From Deinococcus roseus (GTDB lineage Bacteria; Deinococcota; Deinococci; Deinococcales; Deinococcaceae): 64,000 nucleotides of DNA. Below the pieces are notes generated by a model. It ran no database searches. It was not told the origin of the DNA and saw only the letters and a program-made list of their open reading frames with translations. Shown piece after piece: positions 1 to 8,233 of the stretch. How positions within the stretch are numbered: position 1 is the stretch's first letter; each line of letters opens with the position of its first letter. A program made the translations under genes and the position numbers. The stretch lies in NCBI RefSeq assembly GCF_014646895.1, contig NZ_BMOD01000017.1:45840-109839 (forward strand), in the 5' to 3' direction.

Positions 1-60
1 TTGCTGGTTGCCGCCCTGGTTGCCTTGCTGTCCACTTTTACCACTGTTTTGGTTGCTCAT
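1..60 (-). CDS. 5' end of a Gln/Gly/Ser-rich protein, cut by the window edge
   Basis: Only the first 20 codons are inside the window. They start at ATG 60 on the minus strand and read MSNQNSGKSG followed by Gln, Gly and Asn residues. An AAAGGAG Shine-Dalgarno lies 7 nt upstream (about 68-74), which supports the start. The composition resembles the small hydrophilic Gly/Lys/Gln-rich stress proteins (KGG or GsiB-like) common in this phylum, but too little is visible to assign a family. The plus-strand reading of the same bases has no ribosome binding site and looks like a shadow. Confidence 0.5.
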   Translation of the reverse strand, partial: MSNQNSGKSGQQGNQGGNQQ

Positions 61-82
61 CTTAGTGCTCCTTTGGATGACG

Positions 83-497
83 AGAGGCTTAAAACTGAAT
101 TTGCGATGGTTCAAACAATCAAGATCAAACTGAGCATTCCCCGCAAAGACCTCTTTGCAAAGCCTTTGCATTCGGGTCTCTGTTCGACTTCTTCAAGTTA
201 ATTTAATTTAATGACAAACAGATGATAATTTCTTGATAGAATTTTATTGTTAATGTCAACATGTGATTTTTAAGAATTGACAATGATTCATCAAACATGC
301 TCCTGAATCAAATTCAGGATTTCCGTTTCAGGCATGGCTTCTGAAAGACACGATAACACCTGCAACTGAAGCGGCTCTGTGGGATCTCTCAATGTCTGCT
401 GACACACATAAGAAACATGAAGCACAATGTTCCCCATTGTCACTTCACTGGATCAAGCAATTTCATTTATTTGTGCAACAGCAAAAAACACAAAACT
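83..497. other. Intergenic, AT-rich, no convincing gene
   Basis: This gap separates the Gln/Gly-rich gene from the converging 3' end of the next minus-strand gene. Positions 200-300 are markedly AT-rich and contain TGTCAA and TTGACA as inverted halves (about 254-282), which may be promoter elements for the minus-strand gene at the left edge. Plus-strand reading frames here run antisense into the next gene and have no ribosome binding site. Confidence 0.4.
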
Positions 498-1058
498 TCA
501 GAGGCTTTGCAGTTCTTGCTGCTGGATCAACCGTCGGAGTTCCCACAACACTTCACCCAGATCAAAACCCTCCTGATAGGGATGTACGGGCAACACCACG
601 CAACCCAATTCACGTTGCAAGCCCTGCAACACGTACTGTGACAGCCTTGCACGCCGGGGAGAATGCAGCAGGACCCCCACCTGTGAACGCACAAAATACA
701 AATCCAGAACCACCTCGCTGTGTTGAAAGGCCAGCACAGGCTCCAGATCACGGAACGCTTTGGAGAGGAAGCGCAGCAGCTCTTTTTCTCGCCCGGGCAA
801 AAAATCATGGGAGGTCTGCACAGGATCCAGGTGGTCCAGATGCCGCACCAGGCGGGCATAATCCTGCAAGCGGATGGCCGGAACAAGACGACCCTTGCGG
901 CCATCGCTCATCATGAATTGCTTGAGGGTGTGGTCTGGCAGGGTGGCGGTGTGGTCTCTGAGGAGTTTCTTCCAGGTTTTCCCCGGATACAACTCTCCCA
1001 CCTGACCCAGCACCTCATACACCGATATGTAACCCTGCACCACCTGCAACTCTGACAT
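498..1058 (-). CDS. Hypothetical protein, possibly BRO/KilA-N-like DNA binding
   Basis: A 186-residue soluble protein of unknown function. I start it at ATG 1058 (MSELQVVQGY) rather than at an upstream TTG, because a perfect -10 hexamer TACACT (1065-1070) sits exactly 6 nt before this ATG, the leaderless arrangement frequent in Deinococcus; no Shine-Dalgarno is visible for either start. The middle segment (around residues 50-75, DGRKGRLVPAIRLQDYARLV) resembles the part of phage antirepressor/BRO proteins where a G-(Q/R)-x-x-P segment is followed by a helix. That similarity is weak and only from reading. It stands alone, with no phage genes nearby, so function is open. Confidence 0.55.
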   Translation of the reverse strand: MSELQVVQGYISVYEVLGQVGELYPGKTWKKLLRDHTATLPDHTLKQFMMSDGRKGRLVPAIRLQDYARLVRHLDHLDPVQTSHDFLPGREKELLRFLSKAFRDLEPVLAFQHSEVVLDLYFVRSQVGVLLHSPRRARLSQYVLQGLQRELGCVVLPVHPYQEGFDLGEVLWELRRLIQQQELQSL

Positions 1059-1064
1059 GGCTGT

Positions 1065-1070
1065 AGTGTA
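1065..1070 (-). promoter_or_regulatory. -10 box of a leaderless promoter
   Basis: TACACT on the minus strand followed by 6 nt and then ATG 1058. No good -35 is visible at 17 nt. The spacing matches leaderless transcription, where RNA starts at or near the A of the start codon. Confidence 0.5.
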
Positions 1071-1275
1071 GGCGTGCAGCACCCACAAGATTCTCATGTG
1101 CAATTGTGAAAACAATTTAACACGTCTGGGAAGCCAAACAAGAGTTTAACCATGCATTATAAATCCATGATCTCTGAATGTTTGATTTCACAATGCTCTA
1201 CAAATGTAATAAAACACAAAAATGAAGAGTTGACCCAAATGCAAACAGAACACATCCAAATCCCAATCATCCCTG

Positions 1276-1281
1276 TATAAT
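1276..1281 (+). promoter_or_regulatory. Candidate -10 box upstream of the diguanylate cyclase
   Basis: A consensus TATAAT, 128 nt before the diguanylate cyclase start and in the AT-rich gap between two divergent genes. No clear -35 is seen at 16-18 nt, so this is only a candidate. Confidence 0.35.
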
Positions 1282-1409
1282 TCCTCATGGATTTTGTTCC
1301 ATATCCACACCCTTGTTCCTTAAACTCGACCTGAGCAACTTGCCCTGTCTTTGCCAGGGGATTCCCCAGATGCAAAGCAGACTCCGAAGTCCTCTGAAAG
1401 CAACTCAGC

Positions 1410-2858
1410 ATGCCCCTGAAACCCCAGTCTTCCCTGCAACCCACGCGCTCTGTGCTGCAAGCCCTGCAAATCAGACAGCAAACCCATGCCCATCGGATGC
1501 AAGCAGCCATGCACCATGCTCCCATGGGTCAGATGCTGGTGGGCACAGATGGTCATCCTTTGCAGGTGAATGCGGCTGCTTGCCGCATCCTGGGGTACAG
1601 CGAAACTGAGCTTCTGCAACAGCCCATCTGGAACTTCATTCACCCGGAAGATCAGGAGGACATCGAGCAGATCCGGGTGCAGCTGCAGGACTCCACCGTG
1701 AGCAGCCTGGACCAGGAAAAACGCTTCCTGCACAAAGACGGTCATGTGGTGTGGATCCAGCGCCACCTCTCGGTGGTGCGGGACAGCGCAGGAACACCCC
1801 AGCAATTTGTGGTGCAGTTCTCAGACATCAGCGAGCGCAAAAAAGCCGAACAGGAACGGGACCGGGCCATGCGTTACCTGCAAGCCCAGACCCGGATTTC
1901 CCGCCTGCTGGAAGACAACCTGCCCCCTGAAGATGTGGCCCGCGAAGCCAGCTGGATTCTGGCCCAGGCGGCAGGGCTGGATTACACCGGCCTGATGACC
2001 GTGAAAGGAAATGCTGGACATGTCACCACCGTGTACGTGACCCAGCATGCCAGTGAAGCTTTCCTGCAAGCCACCCAGCAACCCATCCCCAGAGGCAAAG
2101 GGCTGTCCTGGCGCAGCCTGGAAAGCAACTCCCCCATGTACATGGAGTACAGCCTCAAACATCCTGGAGCCCGTGCAGAATTTGTGGCTGCTGGCGTCAC
2201 TGCAGTGGCTTACATTCCGCTGGTGCCCCTCAGCAGCAAAACCATGAACCCACTGCTTTTTGTGGCCAGCTGGCTGAACGGCAACCGCAGCTGGACCGAA
2301 GAAGACCGCAACCTGCTGGACAGCGCCGGACGCAGCATCCGCGTGGCGCTGGAACGCCAGGAGCAAATGTACCTGCTGGAACAGGCCGCCCTGCACGACG
2401 CCCTGACCGGACTGGGCAACCGCCGGGCCTTTGAGCAGGACCTGCAGGCCGAACACGCCCGTGCCAGACGCCACGGACACCCTCTGGGCGTGATGGTGCT
2501 GGACCTGGACGGCTTGAAGACCATCAACGATGGACAGGGCCACGAAGCCGGAGACCGTGTGCTGCAGGCTTTTGGCCGGGAACTGAGGCAGCACATGCGC
2601 CTGGAAGACCGCTGTTACCGTCTGGGCGGAGATGAATTCGCGGTGATCCTGGCCCACAGCCCCATCCATTCCAGCGAAACCATCCACCTGCGGGTGCAGG
2701 ATTTGATCCGGGAAGTTCAGGAACAGGATTTTCCGGAGGCGGATGTGAGTGCAGGCATCGCTTTCTATCCAGAGGAATGCCAGCAGGCCCTGGAATTGCT
2801 GCACCTCGCCGATGAACGCATGTACCAGATGAAAGCAAGACATCGGGGAAAAACCTGA
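1410..2858 (+). CDS. PAS-GAF-GGDEF diguanylate cyclase
   Basis: Predicted cytosolic enzyme that condenses two GTP into cyclic di-GMP. It is 482 residues long. A PAS domain (about residues 30-145, ending in the typical DISERKKAEQ linker) is followed by a GAF-like segment (about 155-325) and a GGDEF domain (about 335-480). The active-site loop reads LGGDEFAV near residue 407. An RxxD inhibitory I-site (RLED) precedes it by exactly five residues, so both catalysis and product inhibition look intact. There are no membrane segments, so the PAS/GAF part should sense a soluble ligand or redox state. The start is uncertain: no Shine-Dalgarno precedes ATG 1410, and ATG 1497 is an alternative. It converges on the small gene at 2894. 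Confidence 0.88.
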   Translation: MPLKPQSSLQPTRSVLQALQIRQQTHAHRMQAAMHHAPMGQMLVGTDGHPLQVNAAACRILGYSETELLQQPIWNFIHPEDQEDIEQIRVQLQDSTVSSLDQEKRFLHKDGHVVWIQRHLSVVRDSAGTPQQFVVQFSDISERKKAEQERDRAMRYLQAQTRISRLLEDNLPPEDVAREASWILAQAAGLDYTGLMTVKGNAGHVTTVYVTQHASEAFLQATQQPIPRGKGLSWRSLESNSPMYMEYSLKHPGARAEFVAAGVTAVAYIPLVPLSSKTMNPLLFVASWLNGNRSWTEEDRNLLDSAGRSIRVALERQEQMYLLEQAALHDALTGLGNRRAFEQDLQAEHARARRHGHPLGVMVLDLDGLKTINDGQGHEAGDRVLQAFGRELRQHMRLEDRCYRLGGDEFAVILAHSPIHSSETIHLRVQDLIREVQEQDFPEADVSAGIAFYPEECQQALELLHLADERMYQMKARHRGKT

Positions 2859-2860
2859 AA

Positions 2861-2886
2861 AGCAGACCCCGAATTCGGAATCTGCT
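2861..2886. terminator. Hairpin between convergent genes
   Basis: AGCAGA at 2861-2866 pairs with TCTGCT at 2881-2886 around an inner CCGAATTCGG palindrome (2869-2878). It follows the diguanylate cyclase stop and precedes the converging gene's stop. There is no clear T-tract, so it is a probable bidirectional terminator. Confidence 0.45.
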
Positions 2887-2893
2887 TGCTCGA

Positions 2894-3154
2894 TCAGCGG
2901 TAAGAGAGGTGCAAGGGCAGGAATTTCAGCTCGTAAGTGCCATCTTCGAGGGGCAACACCTGCTGGGCCGGTTGGCACTGCACTTCCAGAGGAGGACCAT
3001 GCCGCGCATGGTAACGGATGGTGCAGGCTTTTGAAGGGTCCTTCTGGTAGGCCTGGTATTCCGCTTCAGTCAGGTAGACCAGAAAGTGGGCAATGGAAAA
3101 TGCAGTGTGGTCCACAAGTTGAAACTCCACGATGGTGGCTGTCCAGAGGAGCAT
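2894..3154 (-). CDS. Hypothetical 86-residue protein
   Basis: A small protein with no family I recognise. The start ATG 3154 is preceded by GAGGTGA at a proper distance, which supports a real gene. The sequence alternates hydrophobic strands with a mid-protein segment LTEAEYQAYQKDP that resembles an amphipathic helix; no signal peptide or membrane segment is present. It begins 12 nt after the stop of the upstream GH26-like gene on the same strand, so the two are probably one transcript, but nothing in the sequence ties it to carbohydrate breakdown. Confidence 0.55.
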   Translation of the reverse strand: MLLWTATIVEFQLVDHTAFSIAHFLVYLTEAEYQAYQKDPSKACTIRYHARHGPPLEVQCQPAQQVLPLEDGTYELKFLPLHLSYR

Positions 3155-3166
3155 CTGTGTTTCACC

Positions 3167-5311
3167 TCACCAGGTCTGGCCTTCCATTTTGCCGATGGAG
3201 ACACTGCCACTTCTTGCCGTGATGGTCAGGGTTTTCGCCCCACTGGTCACCGCCTGGAAATATGCCGTGATGGTCCCTCCAGCGTTGATGGCCTGGGTGA
3301 CGGTTTCACCATTGAAGGAGACATCCAGCAGCTGGCTGTTCTGGCTGCTGTTTGATGTGATCAGGAACTTGTACTTGGCATTTTGTGTGGCACTCACATT
3401 GAAGGTTTTGCTGGTTCCATTGGCAATTGCCCCCACAGATGAGGTCACCACACCGGGGATGTTGATGCTGGAACTCTGGCTGCTGGTGGTCACTGAAATG
3501 GGGGTGTTAAATGCACTGGCATTTCCTGCAGCGTCCAGGGCACGCACTTTGATGCTGTATGCAGTGTTGGCGGTCAGTCCAGAGATGGTGTAAGAGGTGC
3601 TGCCACTGCTGCCGTTGAGGGCGTTGTTGACGTACACCTCATATTTGGACACCCCAACGTTGTCTGTAGAAGCACCCCAGGAAACATTGATGCTGCTGCT
3701 GGTTTTGCCGGGGCTGGTCAGCGTTCCCGGAATTGTGGGGGCCTGCGTGTCGCTGGAAGGGGCATTGGTGGTCACGCTGATGGCCGTGTTGAAAGCAGAA
3801 GCATTTCCTGCGGCGTCCAGGGCGCGCACTTTGATGCTGTAGGCGGTGCTGGCAGCCAGACCTGTGATGGTGTAACTGGTGGTGCTGCTGGTGCCTTTCA
3901 ACACGTTGTTGACATAGATTTCGTAGCTGGACACGCCCACGTTGTCGGTGCTGGCTCCCCAGGAAACATTGATGCTGCTGCTGGTTTTGCCGGGGCTGGT
4001 CAGGGTGCCGGGGACCGTGGGGGCGGTGGTGTCATAGCCGCCTCCTCCGGTGCCTGTCCCCACCGTGAACTGGTACAGTCCGTTGCTGATGCGGGCGTTC
4101 CAGTTGGTTTTCACCGTGGCGTTGGCAGAAAGCTGGCTGTTGCCCCACTCCCCTTCTGCGCAGCCGTTCACCACACCGCCACTGCTGCTGAGGGTGCAGG
4201 CCCAGTGGCTGTAGGCTTCCCAGTTGTCGTTGATGTAGGCGATGGCGCGGATGTCGTTCTGGTTGGCTTCAATGAAGTTGAAGTAGGGGTTGTACCACTC
4301 GTTCCACACCGTCTGCCCGGTCAGTCCAGTGCGGGTGGTTTTGCCGGTCTGCTCGAACTTGACCTGACCATCTGGTGCCAGGGTGTAACCTCTGGGGGTG
4401 GATTCGGAGATCATGATGGGCTTGCCCTTGGTTTTCAGGTAGTTGACCACGTTCTGCACAGCAGTCAGCCCATTTGAGCACTCCCCACCCTGATCAAAGA
4501 GGGAAATGGCGGTCCAGTCCACGTTGGTGCTGCCAGGCCACCACTGGTCATAAAAGGCCGCAAGGTTGCTGCCCACCGGACGGGTGTCGTTGGTGTTGCT
4601 GCCGGTGGGGTTGAGGGGACCGCCACCAGAGAGCACCCCGCCGTTGCACCATGCAGCCAGTTGCCAGACCAGGGCAATGTTGGTGGCACCCTGGCGCTGT
4701 GTTTCGGCCTTGAACCAGCTCCAGATGGTCTTGTAGGCGTCGGGCCAGTAGCCGTTCCAGGGGCCTTCTGCTTCATAGCCGAGGCGCACAAAAACCGGAC
4801 GGCCAGAATTTTTGAGGTCCGTGATGATGCTGCGCATGTTCTGCAGCAGGCCCGTACCCACCGGGGAACCATCGATGGTGTTCTGGATGTCTCCCTGCCA
4901 GGGTTTGCTGGGGTCGATGGCTTTGGCAATGTCGGTGTCAAAGGCCTGCCCCATCCAGATGCCCACAGTCAGGGCCTGCTGGGGTCCGGTGGCGCTCCTG
5001 GCGAGGTTCAGGTCCTGGTTGCCGTAGCCACTGGAGTACCACGCGGGGGTGCTGCCTCCGGTGAACCCACTGGTCTGCAGGGCAGGATTGACATACAGGG
5101 TGACGCCTGCGTATTTGCCGGGAAAGTTCTGCTGGTAGTTGCTGATGCCGTCGGTGGTCTGGCCGGAAATCACCATGATCCTGTCGCCGGTGAATTTGCC
5201 GGTCACGGCCTGCTTCTGAAAGCTGGCATGGCTGGGGGTCTGCTGGGAGCAACTGCTGATGATCAGGGCGACACTGAGGAAGGCCAGAGGGGTGAGGATC
5301 TGTTGTTTCAT
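3167..5311 (-). CDS. GH26-like lipoprotein glycosidase with two FN3 domains
   Basis: A 714-residue secreted lipoprotein. The start is ATG 5311 with AGGAGA upstream, giving a signal peptide that ends at lipobox ISSC21. Residues about 40-400 look like a clan GH-A TIM barrel: VFVRLGYEAEGPWN supplies the likely acid/base Glu and IMISESTPRGY the likely nucleophile Glu. This arrangement recalls GH26 beta-mannanases (RPFHExNG and TEFG), but the motifs are not identical, so the substrate is unproven. Two FN3 domains (about 425-510 and 520-605) are nearly identical to each other. A C-terminal beta-sandwich of about 100 residues may bind carbohydrate. It is divergent from a paralogue at 5914 and followed by a small gene. 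Confidence 0.72.
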   Translation of the reverse strand: MKQQILTPLAFLSVALIISSCSQQTPSHASFQKQAVTGKFTGDRIMVISGQTTDGISNYQQNFPGKYAGVTLYVNPALQTSGFTGGSTPAWYSSGYGNQDLNLARSATGPQQALTVGIWMGQAFDTDIAKAIDPSKPWQGDIQNTIDGSPVGTGLLQNMRSIITDLKNSGRPVFVRLGYEAEGPWNGYWPDAYKTIWSWFKAETQRQGATNIALVWQLAAWCNGGVLSGGGPLNPTGSNTNDTRPVGSNLAAFYDQWWPGSTNVDWTAISLFDQGGECSNGLTAVQNVVNYLKTKGKPIMISESTPRGYTLAPDGQVKFEQTGKTTRTGLTGQTVWNEWYNPYFNFIEANQNDIRAIAYINDNWEAYSHWACTLSSSGGVVNGCAEGEWGNSQLSANATVKTNWNARISNGLYQFTVGTGTGGGGYDTTAPTVPGTLTSPGKTSSSINVSWGASTDNVGVSSYEIYVNNVLKGTSSTTSYTITGLAASTAYSIKVRALDAAGNASAFNTAISVTTNAPSSDTQAPTIPGTLTSPGKTSSSINVSWGASTDNVGVSKYEVYVNNALNGSSGSTSYTISGLTANTAYSIKVRALDAAGNASAFNTPISVTTSSQSSSINIPGVVTSSVGAIANGTSKTFNVSATQNAKYKFLITSNSSQNSQLLDVSFNGETVTQAINAGGTITAYFQAVTSGAKTLTITARSGSVSIGKMEGQTW
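3480..4015 (-). repeat. Tandem FN3-coding repeat, period 282 bp
   Basis: Two consecutive FN3-coding segments of the GH26-like gene are nearly identical; for example the block GCGTCCAGGG recurs at 3531 and 3813, 282 bp (94 codons) apart. The proteins share long identical runs such as LTSPGKTSSSINVSWGAS. This points to recent tandem duplication or gene conversion of one linker domain. Confidence 0.8.
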
Positions 5312-5372
5312 GGTTCTCCTGGAAGGGTGAATGACAGCCACGGGAACGTGCAGCAATCCATGCAGCAACCAT

Positions 5373-5386
5373 TGAAAGCGATTTCA
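5373..5386. promoter_or_regulatory. LacI/CcpA-type operator upstream of the GH26-like gene
   Basis: TGAAAGCGATTTCA matches the LacI/CcpA-family pattern TGNAANCGNTTNCA with symmetric halves. It lies 62 nt before ATG 5311 and about 65 nt downstream of the proposed -10, so a bound protein would act as a roadblock. No LacI-family repressor with a helix-turn-helix is encoded in the window. Confidence 0.5.
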
Positions 5387-5449
5387 GAATGGAGGCTGTC
5401 GTGTGGATCTTCTGCGAAAAGGGTGCTGAATTGTGGGTGTCTTGTTTGC

Positions 5450-5478
5450 AGTGTAGGTCTGGACCCGGTTCATGTCAA
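5450..5478 (-). promoter_or_regulatory. Sigma-70 type promoter for the minus-strand GH26-like gene
   Basis: TTGACA (5473-5478) and TACACT (5450-5455) on the minus strand, 17 nt apart, about 140 nt before the start codon. Confidence 0.6.
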
Positions 5479-5632
5479 ATGCATTCAAAAAGCTGCATGA
5501 AAGGAGAAAAACGCTTGTCAAACGGGCTTTTTTCAAAATCTTTAAGCGCATTGTCTTTCGGGTGTTTCACCTTCAAACCTGATCCAGCGTTCATTTTTGG
5601 GCGTTTCATGGAAACAGATTGAAAGTTTGAAA

Positions 5633-5812
5633 CTGTCTAGACAGCAATTTTTTTGAAATTTCAGAAAGACTTTCAGAAGCAAAAAGGACGCTTTTGGGGC
5701 TTTTTCCGCATTGGTTCAGTTTTGTGACAAACTTTCCTTTGCGGGTGCCCTTGAACGTCTGGCCCAAAACCTTTTTTCAGATCCTTTGAAACACTTTCTG
5801 AAATTTCAGAAA
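5633..5812. promoter_or_regulatory. Cluster of palindromes in the divergent control region
   Basis: Three symmetric sites lie between the two GH26-like promoters: CTGTCTAGACAG (5633-5644); TTTTTGAAATTTCAGAAA (5650-5667), one base off symmetry; and the perfect 18-bp palindrome TTTCTGAAATTTCAGAAA (5795-5812), which is 37 nt upstream of the plus-strand -35. The last two share one core and may bind the same regulator. Confidence 0.45.
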
Positions 5813-5849
5813 CTCCATCCAGAACGTTGTTTATACACCAATTACATTC

Positions 5850-5879
5850 TTGACAGCGCTTTCAATATGGGGTTATGAT
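5850..5879 (+). promoter_or_regulatory. Promoter with overlapping LacI-type operator
   Basis: TTGACA (5850-5855) and TATGAT (5874-5879) with an 18-nt spacer, 35 nt before ATG 5914. TGACAGCGCTTTCA (5851-5864) overlaps the -35 and differs by one base from the symmetric TGAAAGCGCTTTCA, so repression by a LacI-family protein is likely. Confidence 0.65.
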
Positions 5880-5913
5880 CTGGTCATCCTCCAACCTGTT
5901 CTGAAAGGACACC

Positions 5914-7278
5914 ATGACCCGGACCCAGAAACCCCTATTGCTGTCGGTGGTTTTGCTCACCTCGATGCTCAGTTGCGCCCAGAAAACCCCCGTCTCCCCT
6001 ACCTTCTCAGGAAAATTCCTGCCCGAGAACGGCAAAATCCAGTTCATTCTGGGCCAGGACAGCGACACCCTCTCAGACGCCAGAAAAGACCTGATTGACG
6101 GGGCTGGTTTCCCTGCCCCTGCAGGCATCACCCTCTACACCAACATCGGAAACACCGTTCCAGACAATGAACAGTGGCGGGTGCTGGGTGGGGTGCCTCA
6201 CAACGAAAAACACGAATACGGCCAGGGATACGCCAGCAACAGCATCAACCTGGGAAGTGGCAAAGTGGATTTCAAGGCCAGTGTGGACCAGTACAGCACC
6301 TCGGACACCCTCAGTGTGGGCCTGTGGCTGAGTGGCACCTCTGTGAACTGTGCCCAGCAACCCCTCAGGGCCATGCTGGACCGCAATGACGGGGACCTCA
6401 CCCCCGAACTGAAAGGCCAGTACCGCTACTACTTTGAGCAACTGGGGCAGTATTTCAAGAGCCTGACCGGAAAGAAAGTGTTCCTGCGCATCGGGTATGA
6501 ATTTGACGGACCCTGGAATTGTTTCAACGCCCAGCTTTACCGGGATGCCTTCAAAGAAATCAAAAAGACCATCAACGCCCAGACCGACAACGTGGCCTAC
6601 GTGTGGCAGGCCTCGGCATGGCCCCAGCCTTACGACCAGGGCGGCGAATTTGGAGATCCAGACGGTGTGCCTTACGGCTGGTATCGGGATTTGCGGTACA
6701 ACGGGAGCAAAGATTTCCACCATCCCCTCTCCCCCACCGATGAGAAATTCGGGCAGGCCATGCTGGACTCCTTTTACCCCGGAGATGACGTGGTGGACTG
6801 GGTGGGCGTCAGTTACTTTTACGGCACCAGCTGGATGGAGACCTGGGGAGAAGGCAGCAAATACGCCCTCTACACCCCCACCCAGGCCCAGAACGCCATC
6901 CTCAAATTTGCCCGTGCCCACAACAAACCCGTGCAGATCAGTGAATCTGCCCCTCAGGGGTATGACCTGACCCACAAGACCGTGAAAACCATCTTCAACG
7001 GCACCCAGAAAGACCTCTCGGACCAGCAGATCTGGGACGGCTGGTATGTGCCTTACTTCAAGTTCATCTCAGACAACAAAGACGTGATTCGCAGCGTGGC
7101 CTACATCAACACCTTCTGGCAAAGCCAGGCCAGCTGGATTTGCTCTGACGGAGCCACAGCAGGAGGTCCAGCCTGTCCCAGCGGTTACTGGGGAGACCAC
7201 CGTTTGCAACAGAATGCCTTCATCCGGGACCACTTCCAAGCAGAGCTGCAAAGTGGCAGCTGGCTGCTGGGGAAATAG
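5914..7278 (+). CDS. GH26-like lipoprotein glycosidase
   Basis: A 454-residue lipoprotein with signal peptide and lipobox MLSC21, preceded by an AAAGGA ribosome binding site. It is a single-domain paralogue of the divergent gene at 5311. The barrel motifs VFLRIGYEFDGPWN (likely acid/base Glu) and VQISESAPQGYD (likely nucleophile Glu) occur at corresponding positions. It lacks the FN3 and C-terminal domains of its neighbour. The enzyme presumably acts on a polysaccharide at the cell surface. The substrate is not readable; the GH26 label rests on fold and motif pattern only. It is monocistronic, with its own promoter/operator and an intrinsic terminator right after the stop. Confidence 0.72.
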   Translation: MTRTQKPLLLSVVLLTSMLSCAQKTPVSPTFSGKFLPENGKIQFILGQDSDTLSDARKDLIDGAGFPAPAGITLYTNIGNTVPDNEQWRVLGGVPHNEKHEYGQGYASNSINLGSGKVDFKASVDQYSTSDTLSVGLWLSGTSVNCAQQPLRAMLDRNDGDLTPELKGQYRYYFEQLGQYFKSLTGKKVFLRIGYEFDGPWNCFNAQLYRDAFKEIKKTINAQTDNVAYVWQASAWPQPYDQGGEFGDPDGVPYGWYRDLRYNGSKDFHHPLSPTDEKFGQAMLDSFYPGDDVVDWVGVSYFYGTSWMETWGEGSKYALYTPTQAQNAILKFARAHNKPVQISESAPQGYDLTHKTVKTIFNGTQKDLSDQQIWDGWYVPYFKFISDNKDVIRSVAYINTFWQSQASWICSDGATAGGPACPSGYWGDHRLQQNAFIRDHFQAELQSGSWLLGK

Positions 7279-7298
7279 AGAGCGCAGCCAGCCGAAAG

Positions 7299-7321
7299 AG
7301 GACCCTGTGCGGGTCCTTTTT
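7299..7321 (+). terminator. Intrinsic terminator after the GH26-like gene
   Basis: AGGACCC (7299-7305) pairs with GGGTCCT (7311-7317) across TGTGC, followed by a run of five T. Confidence 0.85.
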
Positions 7322-7338
7322 CATTGGCGGTAATAAAT

Positions 7339-7851
7339 TCAGCTGTCCCACTCTTCAAGTTGCTTTTGCTTGCGAAGCAGCACTTCACCAGTGATCCGAT
7401 GCAATTTTGTTTGCAAGTCCAGCTCATGCTGGTCAAAAAGCTGCTCTCCCAGCAGGTTGTGTCCAAACAATTCAATCCGTGCCTGTGAACATTGCTTGAG
7501 GAAGGTCTGCAGATAGGAAAACGGGTCTTCTGCCTGCTGGAGGCTCTCGCCCATGAAATCCGTGACCGCATTCAGGTGGCACATGAACTGAAAGTTCCAC
7601 CAAAAGTCATCTGCAGTACAGCCCTCCATGTGGTCAAAGTGCCCCACACTGCCCCGATCATCATAGGTTCCAGAACCACAAAAGCGAAAAAGCTGGTTCA
7701 GGTCTCTGGTGGGTGGACGGTCCAGCATTTCGAGCAATTTGTGGGTGCTGGCAAGGTCTCGATCTGTCCAGTGCAGCGCCACCAGCATCACTGGATCCCG
7801 GACACTGATGCTGGTGCGGGTGAGCGCACAGGTGTGATCAAAAACCCCCAT
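7339..7851 (-). CDS. Hypothetical 170-residue protein
   Basis: The open frame extends further upstream, but ATG 7851 (MGVFDHTCALTRTSISVRDP) is chosen because AAAGGAG lies 7 nt before it; the extension has no ribosome binding site. The protein is soluble, with an N-terminal CALT-(S/T)-x-S-I-x-x-x-D-P-V pattern that I recall from small uncharacterised bacterial proteins, and several Cys, Trp and His residues. Its role is unknown. It is alone on its strand and converges on the GH26-like gene. Confidence 0.7.
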   Translation of the reverse strand: MGVFDHTCALTRTSISVRDPVMLVALHWTDRDLASTHKLLEMLDRPPTRDLNQLFRFCGSGTYDDRGSVGHFDHMEGCTADDFWWNFQFMCHLNAVTDFMGESLQQAEDPFSYLQTFLKQCSQARIELFGHNLLGEQLFDQHELDLQTKLHRITGEVLLRKQKQLEEWDS

Positions 7852-8150
7852 GCAATCTCCTTTTGGACTGCAACAGAACGTCCTTTGACCTGTCACCGCA
7901 AGGAAAAGCTGTATAAAATCTGGAACAACCGCACAGAGAAGACAACATGGCCCCAGTGTATCAGCCCTGAAGTGCTGGCTTTCAGAGGCCCAGACCTCAA
8001 AAAGCGGTGTCTGCAGCAGGGTTGAAATGAACTTCAGTGTGAAACAGGCAGGAAACGGAAACGCTGGTTGTTCCGGCCATCCTGGAAGATCAAAGGAGCA
8101 TGGTGAGATGTCGTTGTGCTGAGCTGGCAAAACTTTCTGAAAACCTAAAT
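7852..8150. other. Intergenic gap upstream of the GH12 gene
   Basis: No gene is supported. A possible plus-strand -10 TATAAA (7912-7917) follows TTGACC (7885-7890) at a poor 21-nt spacing. Any transcript from it would meet the terminator-like hairpin at 8151. Confidence 0.3.
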
Positions 8151-8183
8151 GCCTGAAAAACCACCTGCCATTTCAGGCTTTTT
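8151..8183 (+). terminator. Terminator or attenuator before the GH12 gene
   Basis: GCCTGAAA (8151-8158) pairs with TTTCAGGC (8171-8178), followed by TTTTT. It ends 50 nt before the GH12 start. With no gene upstream on this strand, it could attenuate a long-leader GH12 transcript or end a small RNA. Confidence 0.5.
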
Positions 8184-8233
8184 CAGATCCCCTGCGCTAC
8201 CATCAACCCATTCCACAACCCCAAAGGAGTCAC

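Noticed and set aside
392..916. Plus-strand open frame of 174 codons
   Set aside because: It is antisense to the hypothetical gene at 498-1058, has no ribosome binding site, and its Pro/Arg/His-rich composition is typical of a shadow frame.
3167..7278. Calling the two GH26-like proteins confirmed mannanases
   Set aside because: Their acid/base and nucleophile motifs (GYExxGPWN and ISESxPxGY) differ from the canonical RPFHExNG and TEFG seen in the real GH26 at 51082, so only a clan-level call is justified.
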